This document shows positions 14,204-20,887 of a stretch of 22,462 nucleotides of DNA, piece by piece (position 1 is the stretch's first letter; each line of letters starts with the position of its first letter). Source of the stretch: a virus. The stretch covers positions 1 through 22,462 of the IMG/VR virus record IMGVR_UViG_3300021961_000697. The stretch is one strand, 5' to 3'. The notes beneath the pieces are model-generated. The model saw only the letters and a list, made by a program, of their open reading frames with translations, made no database searches and had not been told where the DNA came from. A program made the translations under genes and the position numbers.

Positions 14204-14488
14204 ATGAAAATCAATCTAGAAGTCACCGCACTCAATGGTGGCGTCAGCAAATGCACGGCACAGTTCGCAGACTTCATCGCCTTTGAAGGCGAGAAGAATC
14301 GTTCTGTCGCAAACTTCCAAACAGAACTACGCCTCACCGACCTCGCTTGGTTGGCGTGGCATGCAGAGAAGCGCACGAAGAAGACCGCGTTGAAGTTTGA
14401 GGAATGGATTGAAACAGTTGAAAGTGTGGAGGTTGGAACCGATTCTGCGGTGATCGTCCCTTTGGAGAATCATCAGCCCACTGGCTGA
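14204..14488 (+). CDS. Tail assembly chaperone, short form (gpG-like)
   Basis: This 94-residue protein starts 'MKINLEVTALNGGVSKCTAQ' with AGGAGG at 14193-14198, 5 nt before the ATG. It contains 'LRLTDLAWLAWHAEKRT' and 'FEEWIETVESVEV'. Chaperones of this type keep the tape measure soluble during tail assembly. The position between major tail protein and tape measure, and the frameshift signal at its end, confirm the role. Confidence 0.88.
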   Translation: MKINLEVTALNGGVSKCTAQFADFIAFEGEKNRSVANFQTELRLTDLAWLAWHAEKRTKKTALKFEEWIETVESVEVGTDSAVIVPLENHQPTG

Positions 14489-14622
14489 TCGCATACCTCG
14501 CCTGCGAGACACACATCGCACCATCGGTGCTACTACAAGAATCACCTAGAATGCTGTACACGATGCTCGGCTATCTGCGCTGGAAGAGTGTCAAAATGAA
14601 TCCACCGCAAAGGATCAAGTGA
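14204..14622 (+). CDS. Tail assembly chaperone, -1 frameshift form (gpGT-like)
   Basis: Slippage by -1 at CCCTTTG (14458-14464) would join residues 1-87 of the short form to 52 residues read from 14464 to 14619, giving about 139 residues. The extension reads 'GESSAHWLIAYLACETH', then 'LLQESPRMLYTMLGYLRWK', which has the 'HW..A', 'P..L', 'M...L' layout typical of the gpT-like part of such chaperones. The extension frame is open exactly from the slip site to TGA 14620-14622, which overlaps the next ATG (TGATG). The short frame stops at 14486-14488. Confidence 0.85.
14458..14489 (+). promoter_or_regulatory. Programmed -1 frameshift signal (slippery heptamer plus hairpin)
   Basis: C_CCT_TTG in the zero frame fits the X_XXY_YYZ rule. 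After a 7-nt spacer, ATCAGCC (14472-14478) and GGCTGAT (14483-14489) form a perfect 7-bp stem with a 4-nt loop. Spacing and stem are as expected for a stimulatory structure. The zero-frame stop codon lies within the 3' arm. Confidence 0.85.
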
Positions 14623-15170
14623 TGGCATTCTCAGCATTCCCAAATATGCCAGGTGATACAGGTGGCACTCTCGGTCGTGCCGGCACCGCAGCAGTCGCAG
14701 GCAACACAGTCGTAGTCAAAGACTTGTTTGAGACTTTGCGCAAGTTCTCGAAGGCTTCTCCGCAGTTCAACAAAGAAATCAAAAAAGTCGCCTACACAAT
14801 TGCAAGAGATCTGGAAGCCAAAGTCAAACTTGAAGCGACCACGGTCAGTCGAGCCAGTCAGGCGATACAGGTCGCGAAAGGTTTACGGGCAAGCAATGAC
14901 CGTATTCCGACAATCAAGTTGCGTGGCAAAGAATCGTTCGTGTCAAAGTCTCGTCCGAATAGTAAACGCAAAACTAAGGTGACTCGTGCCGATGTGTTCT
15001 TCGGTGCGGAGTTCGGTGGCGGTACTAGACCGACCACGAAACAGTTCTTGAGGCATCGAGGTCAGTCGGGTTACTTCTTTTGGCCTACGGTACGCAAGCG
15101 CAAGAACGCCATCGCCAAAGAATACTTAGAAGGCATAGACCGTGTGGTCAAAGAACTAGGCATCGGCTGA
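14622..15170 (+). CDS. HK97 gp10-like / minor virion protein
   Basis: This 182-residue basic protein has a helical first half ('LFETLRKFSKASPQFNKEI', 'IARDLEAKVKLEA') and a C-terminal part 'VFFGAEFGGGTRPTTKQF' then 'GQSGYFFWPTVRKRKNAI'. The latter resembles the 'GaEfGs..y.QF..h.G..GyfffP' signature of gp10-like proteins of the head-tail joint. Such genes usually precede the major tail protein, but here it follows the chaperone. I chose ATG 14622, which overlaps the frameshift stop. Confidence 0.7.
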   Translation: MAFSAFPNMPGDTGGTLGRAGTAAVAGNTVVVKDLFETLRKFSKASPQFNKEIKKVAYTIARDLEAKVKLEATTVSRASQAIQVAKGLRASNDRIPTIKLRGKESFVSKSRPNSKRKTKVTRADVFFGAEFGGGTRPTTKQFLRHRGQSGYFFWPTVRKRKNAIAKEYLEGIDRVVKELGIG

Positions 15171-15185
15171 TACTTGCATTCGGCT

Positions 15186-15213
15186 CAGGATTCGCTATCC
15201 TGAACTTAGGAGG
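15186..15213 (+). promoter_or_regulatory. Hairpin and AGGAGG upstream of the primase-like gene
   Basis: CAGGAT and ATCCTG (15186-15191 with 15197-15202) form a 6-bp hairpin with a 5-nt loop. It is followed directly by AACTTAGGAGG (15203-15213), whose AGGAGG is 9 nt before ATG 15223. A weak promoter (TTGCAT at 15174, 16 nt, TATCCT at 15196) overlaps the hairpin but is far from consensus. The 52-nt gap is one of the few non-coding stretches here. Confidence 0.5.
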
Positions 15214-15222
15214 TTCTGCACA

Positions 15223-15936
15223 ATGTTTGAAGTCGTCGGGTTCCCATCAGTCAAATCTGTCTACCCAAAGACCATCGCAACATCTTGGATGGACTTTGCA
15301 GCGATGCTCAGCAACCATCAGGAACGAGCAAACAAGTCCGATGGTTCGCTGTACTCGCCAGTCACCTATCGCGAGTACACGACTCGTGGTAATCGCAATG
15401 TGCAACACATCTGGGCGTTAGTCGCCGACCTTGACGGCGAAGCATTCGAGCAGGCTGATCTTGGATCGTATATACACTTTGCCTACACAACCTGGTCACA
15501 TCGCGAAGACGATCCTCACTGGCATATCGTCGTGCCATTCGAGCAGGCCGTGCCGGTGCAGAATTGGGAAGAGGTTTGGTATGAGACACATGAGCGACTT
15601 CGTCTCAAAGGCGACCCAGCAACCAAAGACCCAGCGCGTATCTTCTATTTGCCACAGCATGAGGCAGGTCAACCATTCCGCACACATCATTCAGGTTGGC
15701 GATTCCTTGACCCAACCATCACCGACATCGCAGCACCGACACGCACATTCTCCACACCAAACATTCGCACGACTCGTCAGCCTCGTCGCGGTAATCCGAT
15801 GCGATGTGTTCTTGACCCGAAGTGGTGGTCTGCTCCGATTGATATGTCGCAATACGATGGCATGACGCAACAAGAGCTTCATAAGGACATGCAACGCGAG
15901 TGGGCTGAACTGCGTAAACGGATGCTCGCTGACTGA
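15223..15936 (+). CDS. Primase-like / Rep-like protein (AEP-type domain)
   Basis: This 237-residue protein has 'WALVADLDG' (64-72) with D69/D71 as a D-x-D pair, 'AYTTWSHREDDPHWHIVVPF' (87-106) with H101 leading a hydrophobic strand, then 'GDPATKDPARIFYLPQHEAG' (130-149). These match, in order, the acidic pair, the His-bearing strand and the 'DPxRxfYLP' block of archaeo-eukaryotic-type primase or Rep proteins in phages and plasmids. The helicase part of such proteins is absent; the C-terminus is short and helical ('MTQQELHKDMQREWAELRKR'). It is oddly placed between the gp10-like and tape measure genes. The ribosome site is strong. DNA priming or replication initiation is a family-based inference. 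Confidence 0.65.
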   Translation: MFEVVGFPSVKSVYPKTIATSWMDFAAMLSNHQERANKSDGSLYSPVTYREYTTRGNRNVQHIWALVADLDGEAFEQADLGSYIHFAYTTWSHREDDPHWHIVVPFEQAVPVQNWEEVWYETHERLRLKGDPATKDPARIFYLPQHEAGQPFRTHHSGWRFLDPTITDIAAPTRTFSTPNIRTTRQPRRGNPMRCVLDPKWWSAPIDMSQYDGMTQQELHKDMQREWAELRKRMLAD

Positions 15937-15953
15937 GTAGAATTGCGTTCACC

Positions 15954-18041
15954 ATGGCAGGTGAGCGCACATTTCTTGTAAGACTTCTCGGCAACGCCGA
16001 CGGTGCTGTCGCTGCATTCAAGAAACTAGGTAAAGAGGGTGAACGAACTCTTGACCAGATGAAGACGGTAGGCAATGCGCTAGGTGGCGCATTTGATGTA
16101 GTGCGCAAAGCCGCATTCATTGCAGTCGGCGCATTCACAGCAGTCGCTGGTGCGGCAACAGCCGCAGCATTGGCCGCAGCCGAAGACGAACAATCACAAC
16201 GAAGACTCGCTAGCCAACTTGAACGAACCACAGGCGCATCAAAACTACAAGTCGAAGCCATTGAACGGTTCATTACTTCGGCGATGCTCGCAACCGGAGT
16301 TGCCGACACAGATCTTCGCAACGGCTTTGCAAACCTAGCGCGAGCCACAGGTGACGCAACACAATCACAGCGTCTCCTCAATCTTGCGTTGGATATCTCA
16401 GCGGCAACTGGCAAAGACTTAGAAAGCGTCACGATTGCTCTTGGCAAAGCTAGTTCTGGTCAGGTAACTGCATTAAGCAAACTCGGAGTCCCGATCGACG
16501 AGAACACAAAGAAAAGTAAAGACTTTACTTCGGCACTTGGTCAACTTGAAGCACAGTTTGGTGGAGCGGCAGCGGCATCAGCCGACACATTCTCTGGCCG
16601 AATGAAAATACTTCAAGCATCGCTCGGCGAAGTAGTTGAGTCAATAGGTTTTGCACTATTGCCATTCTTTGAAAAGATGGTCAAGTTCATTCAAGACAAC
16701 ATCCTTCCAGCACTTATCGCGTTTGCAGATAATGTTGGCGAATATGGCATAGTCAAAGCCATCGGATTTGCAATCAATGCGATGGGTGATCTTGGCATCA
16801 CCTTCCTTGACACTCTTGAAGGAATGACTCTGGCGGTCTTGAACTTCTTGAAAAACTTTGCTGATCTTGGTCGAACCATTGCATTGACCGTTGGCTTTAC
16901 GGCCGCATTGACAGGCAATGCAATTTTAGCGGTCAAAGCAACCGCAGCATCATTGGCATTCAAAGCTGCACAACAAGGATTGAATACCGCACTTGAAGCC
17001 ACACCTCGACTATTTGACAGCATCCGAGCATCTATGGCTCAAGCCGCAGTAATCCAAGCAAGAGCCTTACCAAGCATCATTGGTACAGCAGACGCACTAG
17101 AACGACAAGTTCTTGCCGGCAAGAAAAACATTGTTGTTGAAACTGAACAAATCAGCGTTGGTGGTGGCGTTGCCAAGACGGTTGAGACAGCCAAACAGAA
17201 GTTCGAGAAGTACACCGATGCGTTGAAGTCTTCGACATCTGCACAGAAGGCATTCAACAATGCGCAGAAGGGTAGTGCGCAAGCCGCCGACAATTTGAAA
17301 GCGGCACAGGATGATGTGTTCGCCAAACAGAAGGCATTGAACGATGCGGTCAATGGGTTCGGTGCAGATTCTGATCAGGCCAAGAAGGCTCAACGGGAAT
17401 TGTCACAGGCTCAACGCACTGTTGCGCAGGCTGGATTCCGTGTGGAGGAAGCGGTGTTTGCGGTTGCTGACGCTGAGAAGGTATTGGCTGAACTTCGAGC
17501 TGATCCGACATCCAGTGCGCAAGCAATTCGTCAGGCAGAGATTGACTTGGCACAAGCAAAGTTGGCTGTCGCCGATGCAAGCGATTCAGAGTTTGAGGCA
17601 ACGAACAAACTGAAAGATGCACAACTTGTTTTGAACGAAGCGGTGAGCGGTGCGATTGTCGGTTCTGATACTTACAACAAACTTCTTGAAGCAGTTGAAG
17701 ACGCGAAGATTAAAGAGAAGGAAGCATCAGATCGTTTGACTGATGCTGTTGAGCGTGAGACGGAAGCCTATGAGAATCTCGCCGAGGCGATCAAGAAGGT
17801 TGCCGATGCCGCAGCAACTATGCCTAACCGAACTGGTTTGACTATCCCAACCTTGCCGGCTGTGCCGACACCTACGACAACGACTGGTGGCGGTACTTCG
17901 ACTGGTGGTGGTACAACGGTGGTCAATGTCAATACAGGCATCGGCACGAATGGTATTGAGGCTGGTCGGCAGATTGTGGAAGTGTTGCAGTCATATTCAC
18001 GGATCGCTGGCAACAACTTCCTTGAGTTCGCGGTTGCGTAA
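15954..18041 (+). CDS. Tape measure protein
   Basis: This 695-residue protein sets tail length and is extruded during DNA ejection. It has a hydrophobic segment at 53-76 ('AAFIAVGAFTAVAGAATAAA'), a tape-measure core with 'LNLALDISAATGKDLESV' (142-159) and 'GKASSGQVTALSKLGVPID' (164-182), 'FSGRMKILQASLGEVVESIG' (213-232), more hydrophobic helices near 290-340, and a long charged coiled-coil from about 408 to 620. A 'TTTTGGGTSTGGGTT' linker precedes the C-terminal 40 residues. At about 0.15 nm per residue the tail would be near 100 nm. It starts 17 nt after the primase-like gene with only a weak ribosome site. Confidence 0.93.
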   Translation: MAGERTFLVRLLGNADGAVAAFKKLGKEGERTLDQMKTVGNALGGAFDVVRKAAFIAVGAFTAVAGAATAAALAAAEDEQSQRRLASQLERTTGASKLQVEAIERFITSAMLATGVADTDLRNGFANLARATGDATQSQRLLNLALDISAATGKDLESVTIALGKASSGQVTALSKLGVPIDENTKKSKDFTSALGQLEAQFGGAAAASADTFSGRMKILQASLGEVVESIGFALLPFFEKMVKFIQDNILPALIAFADNVGEYGIVKAIGFAINAMGDLGITFLDTLEGMTLAVLNFLKNFADLGRTIALTVGFTAALTGNAILAVKATAASLAFKAAQQGLNTALEATPRLFDSIRASMAQAAVIQARALPSIIGTADALERQVLAGKKNIVVETEQISVGGGVAKTVETAKQKFEKYTDALKSSTSAQKAFNNAQKGSAQAADNLKAAQDDVFAKQKALNDAVNGFGADSDQAKKAQRELSQAQRTVAQAGFRVEEAVFAVADAEKVLAELRADPTSSAQAIRQAEIDLAQAKLAVADASDSEFEATNKLKDAQLVLNEAVSGAIVGSDTYNKLLEAVEDAKIKEKEASDRLTDAVERETEAYENLAEAIKKVADAAATMPNRTGLTIPTLPAVPTPTTTTGGGTSTGGGTTVVNVNTGIGTNGIEAGRQIVEVLQSYSRIAGNNFLEFAVA

Positions 18042-18043
18042 CC

Positions 18044-19288
18044 ATGCCAAAAACATTGAAGTGGGGACAGGCATACTCGGTTCTGCTAGATGTCGGCGCA
18101 ATCACTGACGCATTCATACTTGACTCATCAACTCTTGACGGCACAGATGTATTGGATGGTTCAACCGACTTTGTGGATGCAACCGAGTATGTGTTGGCGG
18201 TCGGGATACAGCGTGGCCGTGGAAGTCAAACCGAACAGTTCCAACCTGGCACTTGTCGCATCTTGGCTGACGACCGTGCATCAGGCCGACTCTTTGATCC
18301 AGCAAACACCGCCTCGACATGGTATGAAGGTGACTTCGACCTAGCACCGAGACGAGCAATCAAGGTTCTTGCCGGTACAGCCGAATTATTCGTCGGTGCG
18401 ATTACCGACCTTGATATCACTTATGAGATGCCGAACTTGTCGTTCGCTTCGATTGTGGCTGCGGATGGATTGTATGAGCTGTCACGCACAGCCTTGACCG
18501 CATTCACACCATCATCACAACTAACCTCGGCGCGAGTGTCGGCGATCCTTGACCGACCAGAAGTCAACTTCTCAACAGCGTTACGAGACATCTCGACAGG
18601 TGTCGCAACATGCGGAACGGTCGCTTACACCGATAACACGAACACACTCACAGCGTTGCAGGCGGTTGCTGTCGCTGAGGACGGTAGATTGTTCGCGGAT
18701 CGACGAAACAAAATAACTTTTGATCCGCGCATAGATTTCACCTTCTCAACCGCAATCGCATCATTCGGCGGTACGGCTACGACCGATATTCCTATCTTGG
18801 CGATCGGTGTCGCATACGGTCAAGAAACACTATTCAATCGAGTTCAAGTAGATGTCGATGGTGGCACAGCCGCACAAGTCGTATCGGACGCAACCAGTCA
18901 AGGCAAGTATGGTGTACAAACTTTATCGTTCTCAAGTGTGCCGTTGGATACTTTGGCGGCTGGGTCAGCCTTGGCACAGAACCTGTTGGACAAATACAAG
19001 GAACCGAAGATCCGATTCAACGAGATCTCAACCAGTCTGAACGCTTGCGGTTCAGCACTCTGGCCGACCGTCCTAGCACTTGATGTCGGTGACATAATCC
19101 AAGTTTCGAAGCGATACGACCAAGGTCTACCCGCTACCCGCACCGAGTCAGTGTTCATTGAATCCGTCGCACACGACATCACACCATCCGACCATCGGAT
19201 AAGATTTGGTCTCGGTCAGGCACAACTCTTGACCGCATTCATACTCGATCAAGACACACTTGACGATGTGGATGTTGGACTAGGATAG
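18044..19288 (+). CDS. Minor tail protein with terminal FILD motifs
   Basis: This 414-residue protein directly follows the tape measure. It contains 'VGIQRGRGSQTEQFQPGTC' (53-71) and 'GRLFDPANTASTWY' (81-94), an arrangement typical of actinophage minor tail proteins near the distal tail or baseplate hub, and later 'LALDVGDIIQVSKRYDQG'. 'FILDSSTLDGTDVLDG' at 24-39 and a C-terminal 'FILDQDTLDDVDVGLG' at 399-414 match motifs in the repeat protein at 3701. The gap to the tape measure is 2 nt. A role in the tail tip is likely; no hydrolase motif was seen. Confidence 0.78.
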   Translation: MPKTLKWGQAYSVLLDVGAITDAFILDSSTLDGTDVLDGSTDFVDATEYVLAVGIQRGRGSQTEQFQPGTCRILADDRASGRLFDPANTASTWYEGDFDLAPRRAIKVLAGTAELFVGAITDLDITYEMPNLSFASIVAADGLYELSRTALTAFTPSSQLTSARVSAILDRPEVNFSTALRDISTGVATCGTVAYTDNTNTLTALQAVAVAEDGRLFADRRNKITFDPRIDFTFSTAIASFGGTATTDIPILAIGVAYGQETLFNRVQVDVDGGTAAQVVSDATSQGKYGVQTLSFSSVPLDTLAAGSALAQNLLDKYKEPKIRFNEISTSLNACGSALWPTVLALDVGDIIQVSKRYDQGLPATRTESVFIESVAHDITPSDHRIRFGLGQAQLLTAFILDQDTLDDVDVGLG

Positions 19289-19295
19289 GAGAATT

Positions 19296-19679
19296 ATGAC
19301 AGCTCGCCAATCGTTTTCTAGTGGACAGACATTCACTGCGGCGCAGGCTAACGCACTTGCCGAAGCGAACCTCGCAGTCAATGCACAAGGCACAGCAACC
19401 TCATACACACTCGCACTCACCGACACCGGCAAACTGGTCACATTCACAGGTGCAGCCGCAACAGTGACAATCCCAACGAACGCAACAGTTGCGTTTGCTG
19501 TCGGTGATCAAATAAACATTGCTCAACTTGGCACAGCACAAGTCACGATTGGTACAGCATCAGGTGTCACGCTTGTATCTTCTGGATCTAAAACAAAAAC
19601 GAACGGTCAATATGCAGTTGCAACTGTCGTGCAATACACGGCAAACAGTTGGCTACTTCTCGGCAATATCTCAACCTGA
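19296..19679 (+). CDS. Tail fibre-type protein, small
   Basis: This 127-residue protein has an N-terminal 'FSSGQTFTAAQANALAEANL' and then a beta domain 'SYTLALTDTGKLVTFTGAA', 'VGDQINIAQLGTAQVTIG', 'WLLLGNIST'. This beta domain is a recurrent module of phage tail fibre and collar proteins. Ribosome site AGGAG lies close to the ATG. It is probably a tail-tip component; receptor specificity cannot be read. Confidence 0.65.
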   Translation: MTARQSFSSGQTFTAAQANALAEANLAVNAQGTATSYTLALTDTGKLVTFTGAAATVTIPTNATVAFAVGDQINIAQLGTAQVTIGTASGVTLVSSGSKTKTNGQYAVATVVQYTANSWLLLGNIST

Positions 19680-19682
19680 GTC

Positions 19683-20504
19683 ATGCAAATACTTGCAGGA
19701 GTTGGCGCGGCAGCCACACCAATCACTGTCGACTATCTCGTCATTGCCGGCGGAGGTTCGGGAGGTAATGGCGGCGGTGCGGGCGGTGGCGGCGCAGGCG
19801 GTTATCGAACATCCGCAGGAACATCTGGTGCGGGTAGTGCGGCAGAATCATCTCTAACACTTGAACTAGGAACGCAATATGCGGTCGTTCTGGGCGGCGG
19901 CGGTTCACCTGTAGCAAATGGCAACAACAGTTCTTTCAGCACCATCACATCAACTGGTGGTGGTCGTGGTGGTTCAGCTGGCGCGGGTAGTAACGGCGGT
20001 TCAGGTGGCGGTGCAGGCGGTAACAGTCTTGTTCCTGGCACAGGCACGGCAGCGCAAGGTAGAGACGGTGGAGCTTCATCAGGTAATAGTTCAGGCGGCG
20101 GCGGAGGCGGTGGATCCTCAACCATCGGATCGACAGGCACAACGGCCAACGGTGCGAACGGCGGAAACGGCACAGCGTCAACCATTACGGGTGCGTCTGT
20201 AACTCGCGCAGGTGGCGGTGGAGGACACGGCGATAGTGTCGCCGGCAGTGGCGGAACTGGTGGCGGCGGGAACGGTTCATTCAGTGTCAATAATGGCACT
20301 TCAGGAACTGCTAACACAGGTAGCGGTGGCGGTGCTAGCGCAGCAACTTCAGGCAGCGGCGGATCGGGTGTAGTAATTCTTCGATACCCAGATACACGCA
20401 CCATCACATTCGGCGCAGGACTTACTGGCACAGAATCAGGTGCTTCAGGCGGATTCAAACGGGCAACGATTACTGCTGGTTCAGGGAATGTGAGTTGGTC
20501 ATAG
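19683..20504 (+). CDS. Gly-rich tail adhesin candidate
   Basis: This 273-residue protein begins with 'ITVDYLVIAGGGSGGNGGG' near residue 14 and continues with many Gly-rich runs separated by short Ser/Thr/Asn segments to about residue 230. It then has 'GVVILRYPDTRTITF' and 'GGFKRATITAGSGNVSWS'. The pattern resembles Gly-rich adhesins of phage tails in which polyglycine helices pack as a sandwich and loops bind receptors. Overlap with the next start is TAGTG. Function as receptor-binding protein is inferred from composition and position. Confidence 0.65.
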   Translation: MQILAGVGAAATPITVDYLVIAGGGSGGNGGGAGGGGAGGYRTSAGTSGAGSAAESSLTLELGTQYAVVLGGGGSPVANGNNSSFSTITSTGGGRGGSAGAGSNGGSGGGAGGNSLVPGTGTAAQGRDGGASSGNSSGGGGGGGSSTIGSTGTTANGANGGNGTASTITGASVTRAGGGGGHGDSVAGSGGTGGGGNGSFSVNNGTSGTANTGSGGGASAATSGSGGSGVVILRYPDTRTITFGAGLTGTESGASGGFKRATITAGSGNVSWS

Positions 20505-20887
20505 TGGCACATTACGCATTTGTAGATAGCAACAATGTTGTGGTCAAAGTAATTGTGGGCGTCGACGAAACAGTTACACAACTAGACAACGGTGTAGAAG
20601 TTGGCGGTTCAACAGAAGCGTGGGAACAATTCTATGAAAACCAACCTTGGCACTCAGGGCTAACTTGCAAGCGCACTTCATACAACGCAGCAATCAACGG
20701 TTATCGCAAACAGTACGCAGGTATCGGCTACGCCTATGACCCGATACGCAACGAGTTTGTGCAACCACAACCATACGGTTCATGGACTTTAGATGAAAAC
20801 AATGATTGGCAACCACCAACACCGATGCCTTCGACTGGTGGACCATATAGGTGGAGTGAAGAAGATCTTGAGTGGGTCGCCATCTAA
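20504..20887 (+). CDS. Conserved small phage virion protein
   Basis: This 127-residue protein starts at GTG ('VAHYAFVDSNNVVVKVIVG') sharing bases with the preceding stop. It has 'GYAYDPIRNEFVQPQPY', 'SWTLDENNDWQPPTPMP' and 'YRWSEEDLEWVAI'. This Trp-rich ending is characteristic of a small protein conserved in many aquatic phages, often near tail fibre genes, with no known activity. A TTG at 20495 is an alternative start. Confidence 0.7.
   Translation: MAHYAFVDSNNVVVKVIVGVDETVTQLDNGVEVGGSTEAWEQFYENQPWHSGLTCKRTSYNAAINGYRKQYAGIGYAYDPIRNEFVQPQPYGSWTLDENNDWQPPTPMPSTGGPYRWSEEDLEWVAI

Noticed and set aside
15719-16447. Minus-strand ORF of 242 codons
   Set aside because: It spans the end of the primase-like gene and the start of the tape measure gene, both well supported. 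Its Ala/Ser-rich product has no domain.
19802-20581. Long minus-strand ORF of 259 codons, Pro-rich
   Set aside because: It is the reverse reading of the Gly-rich gene; Gly codons become Pro. It has no ribosome site or family signal.
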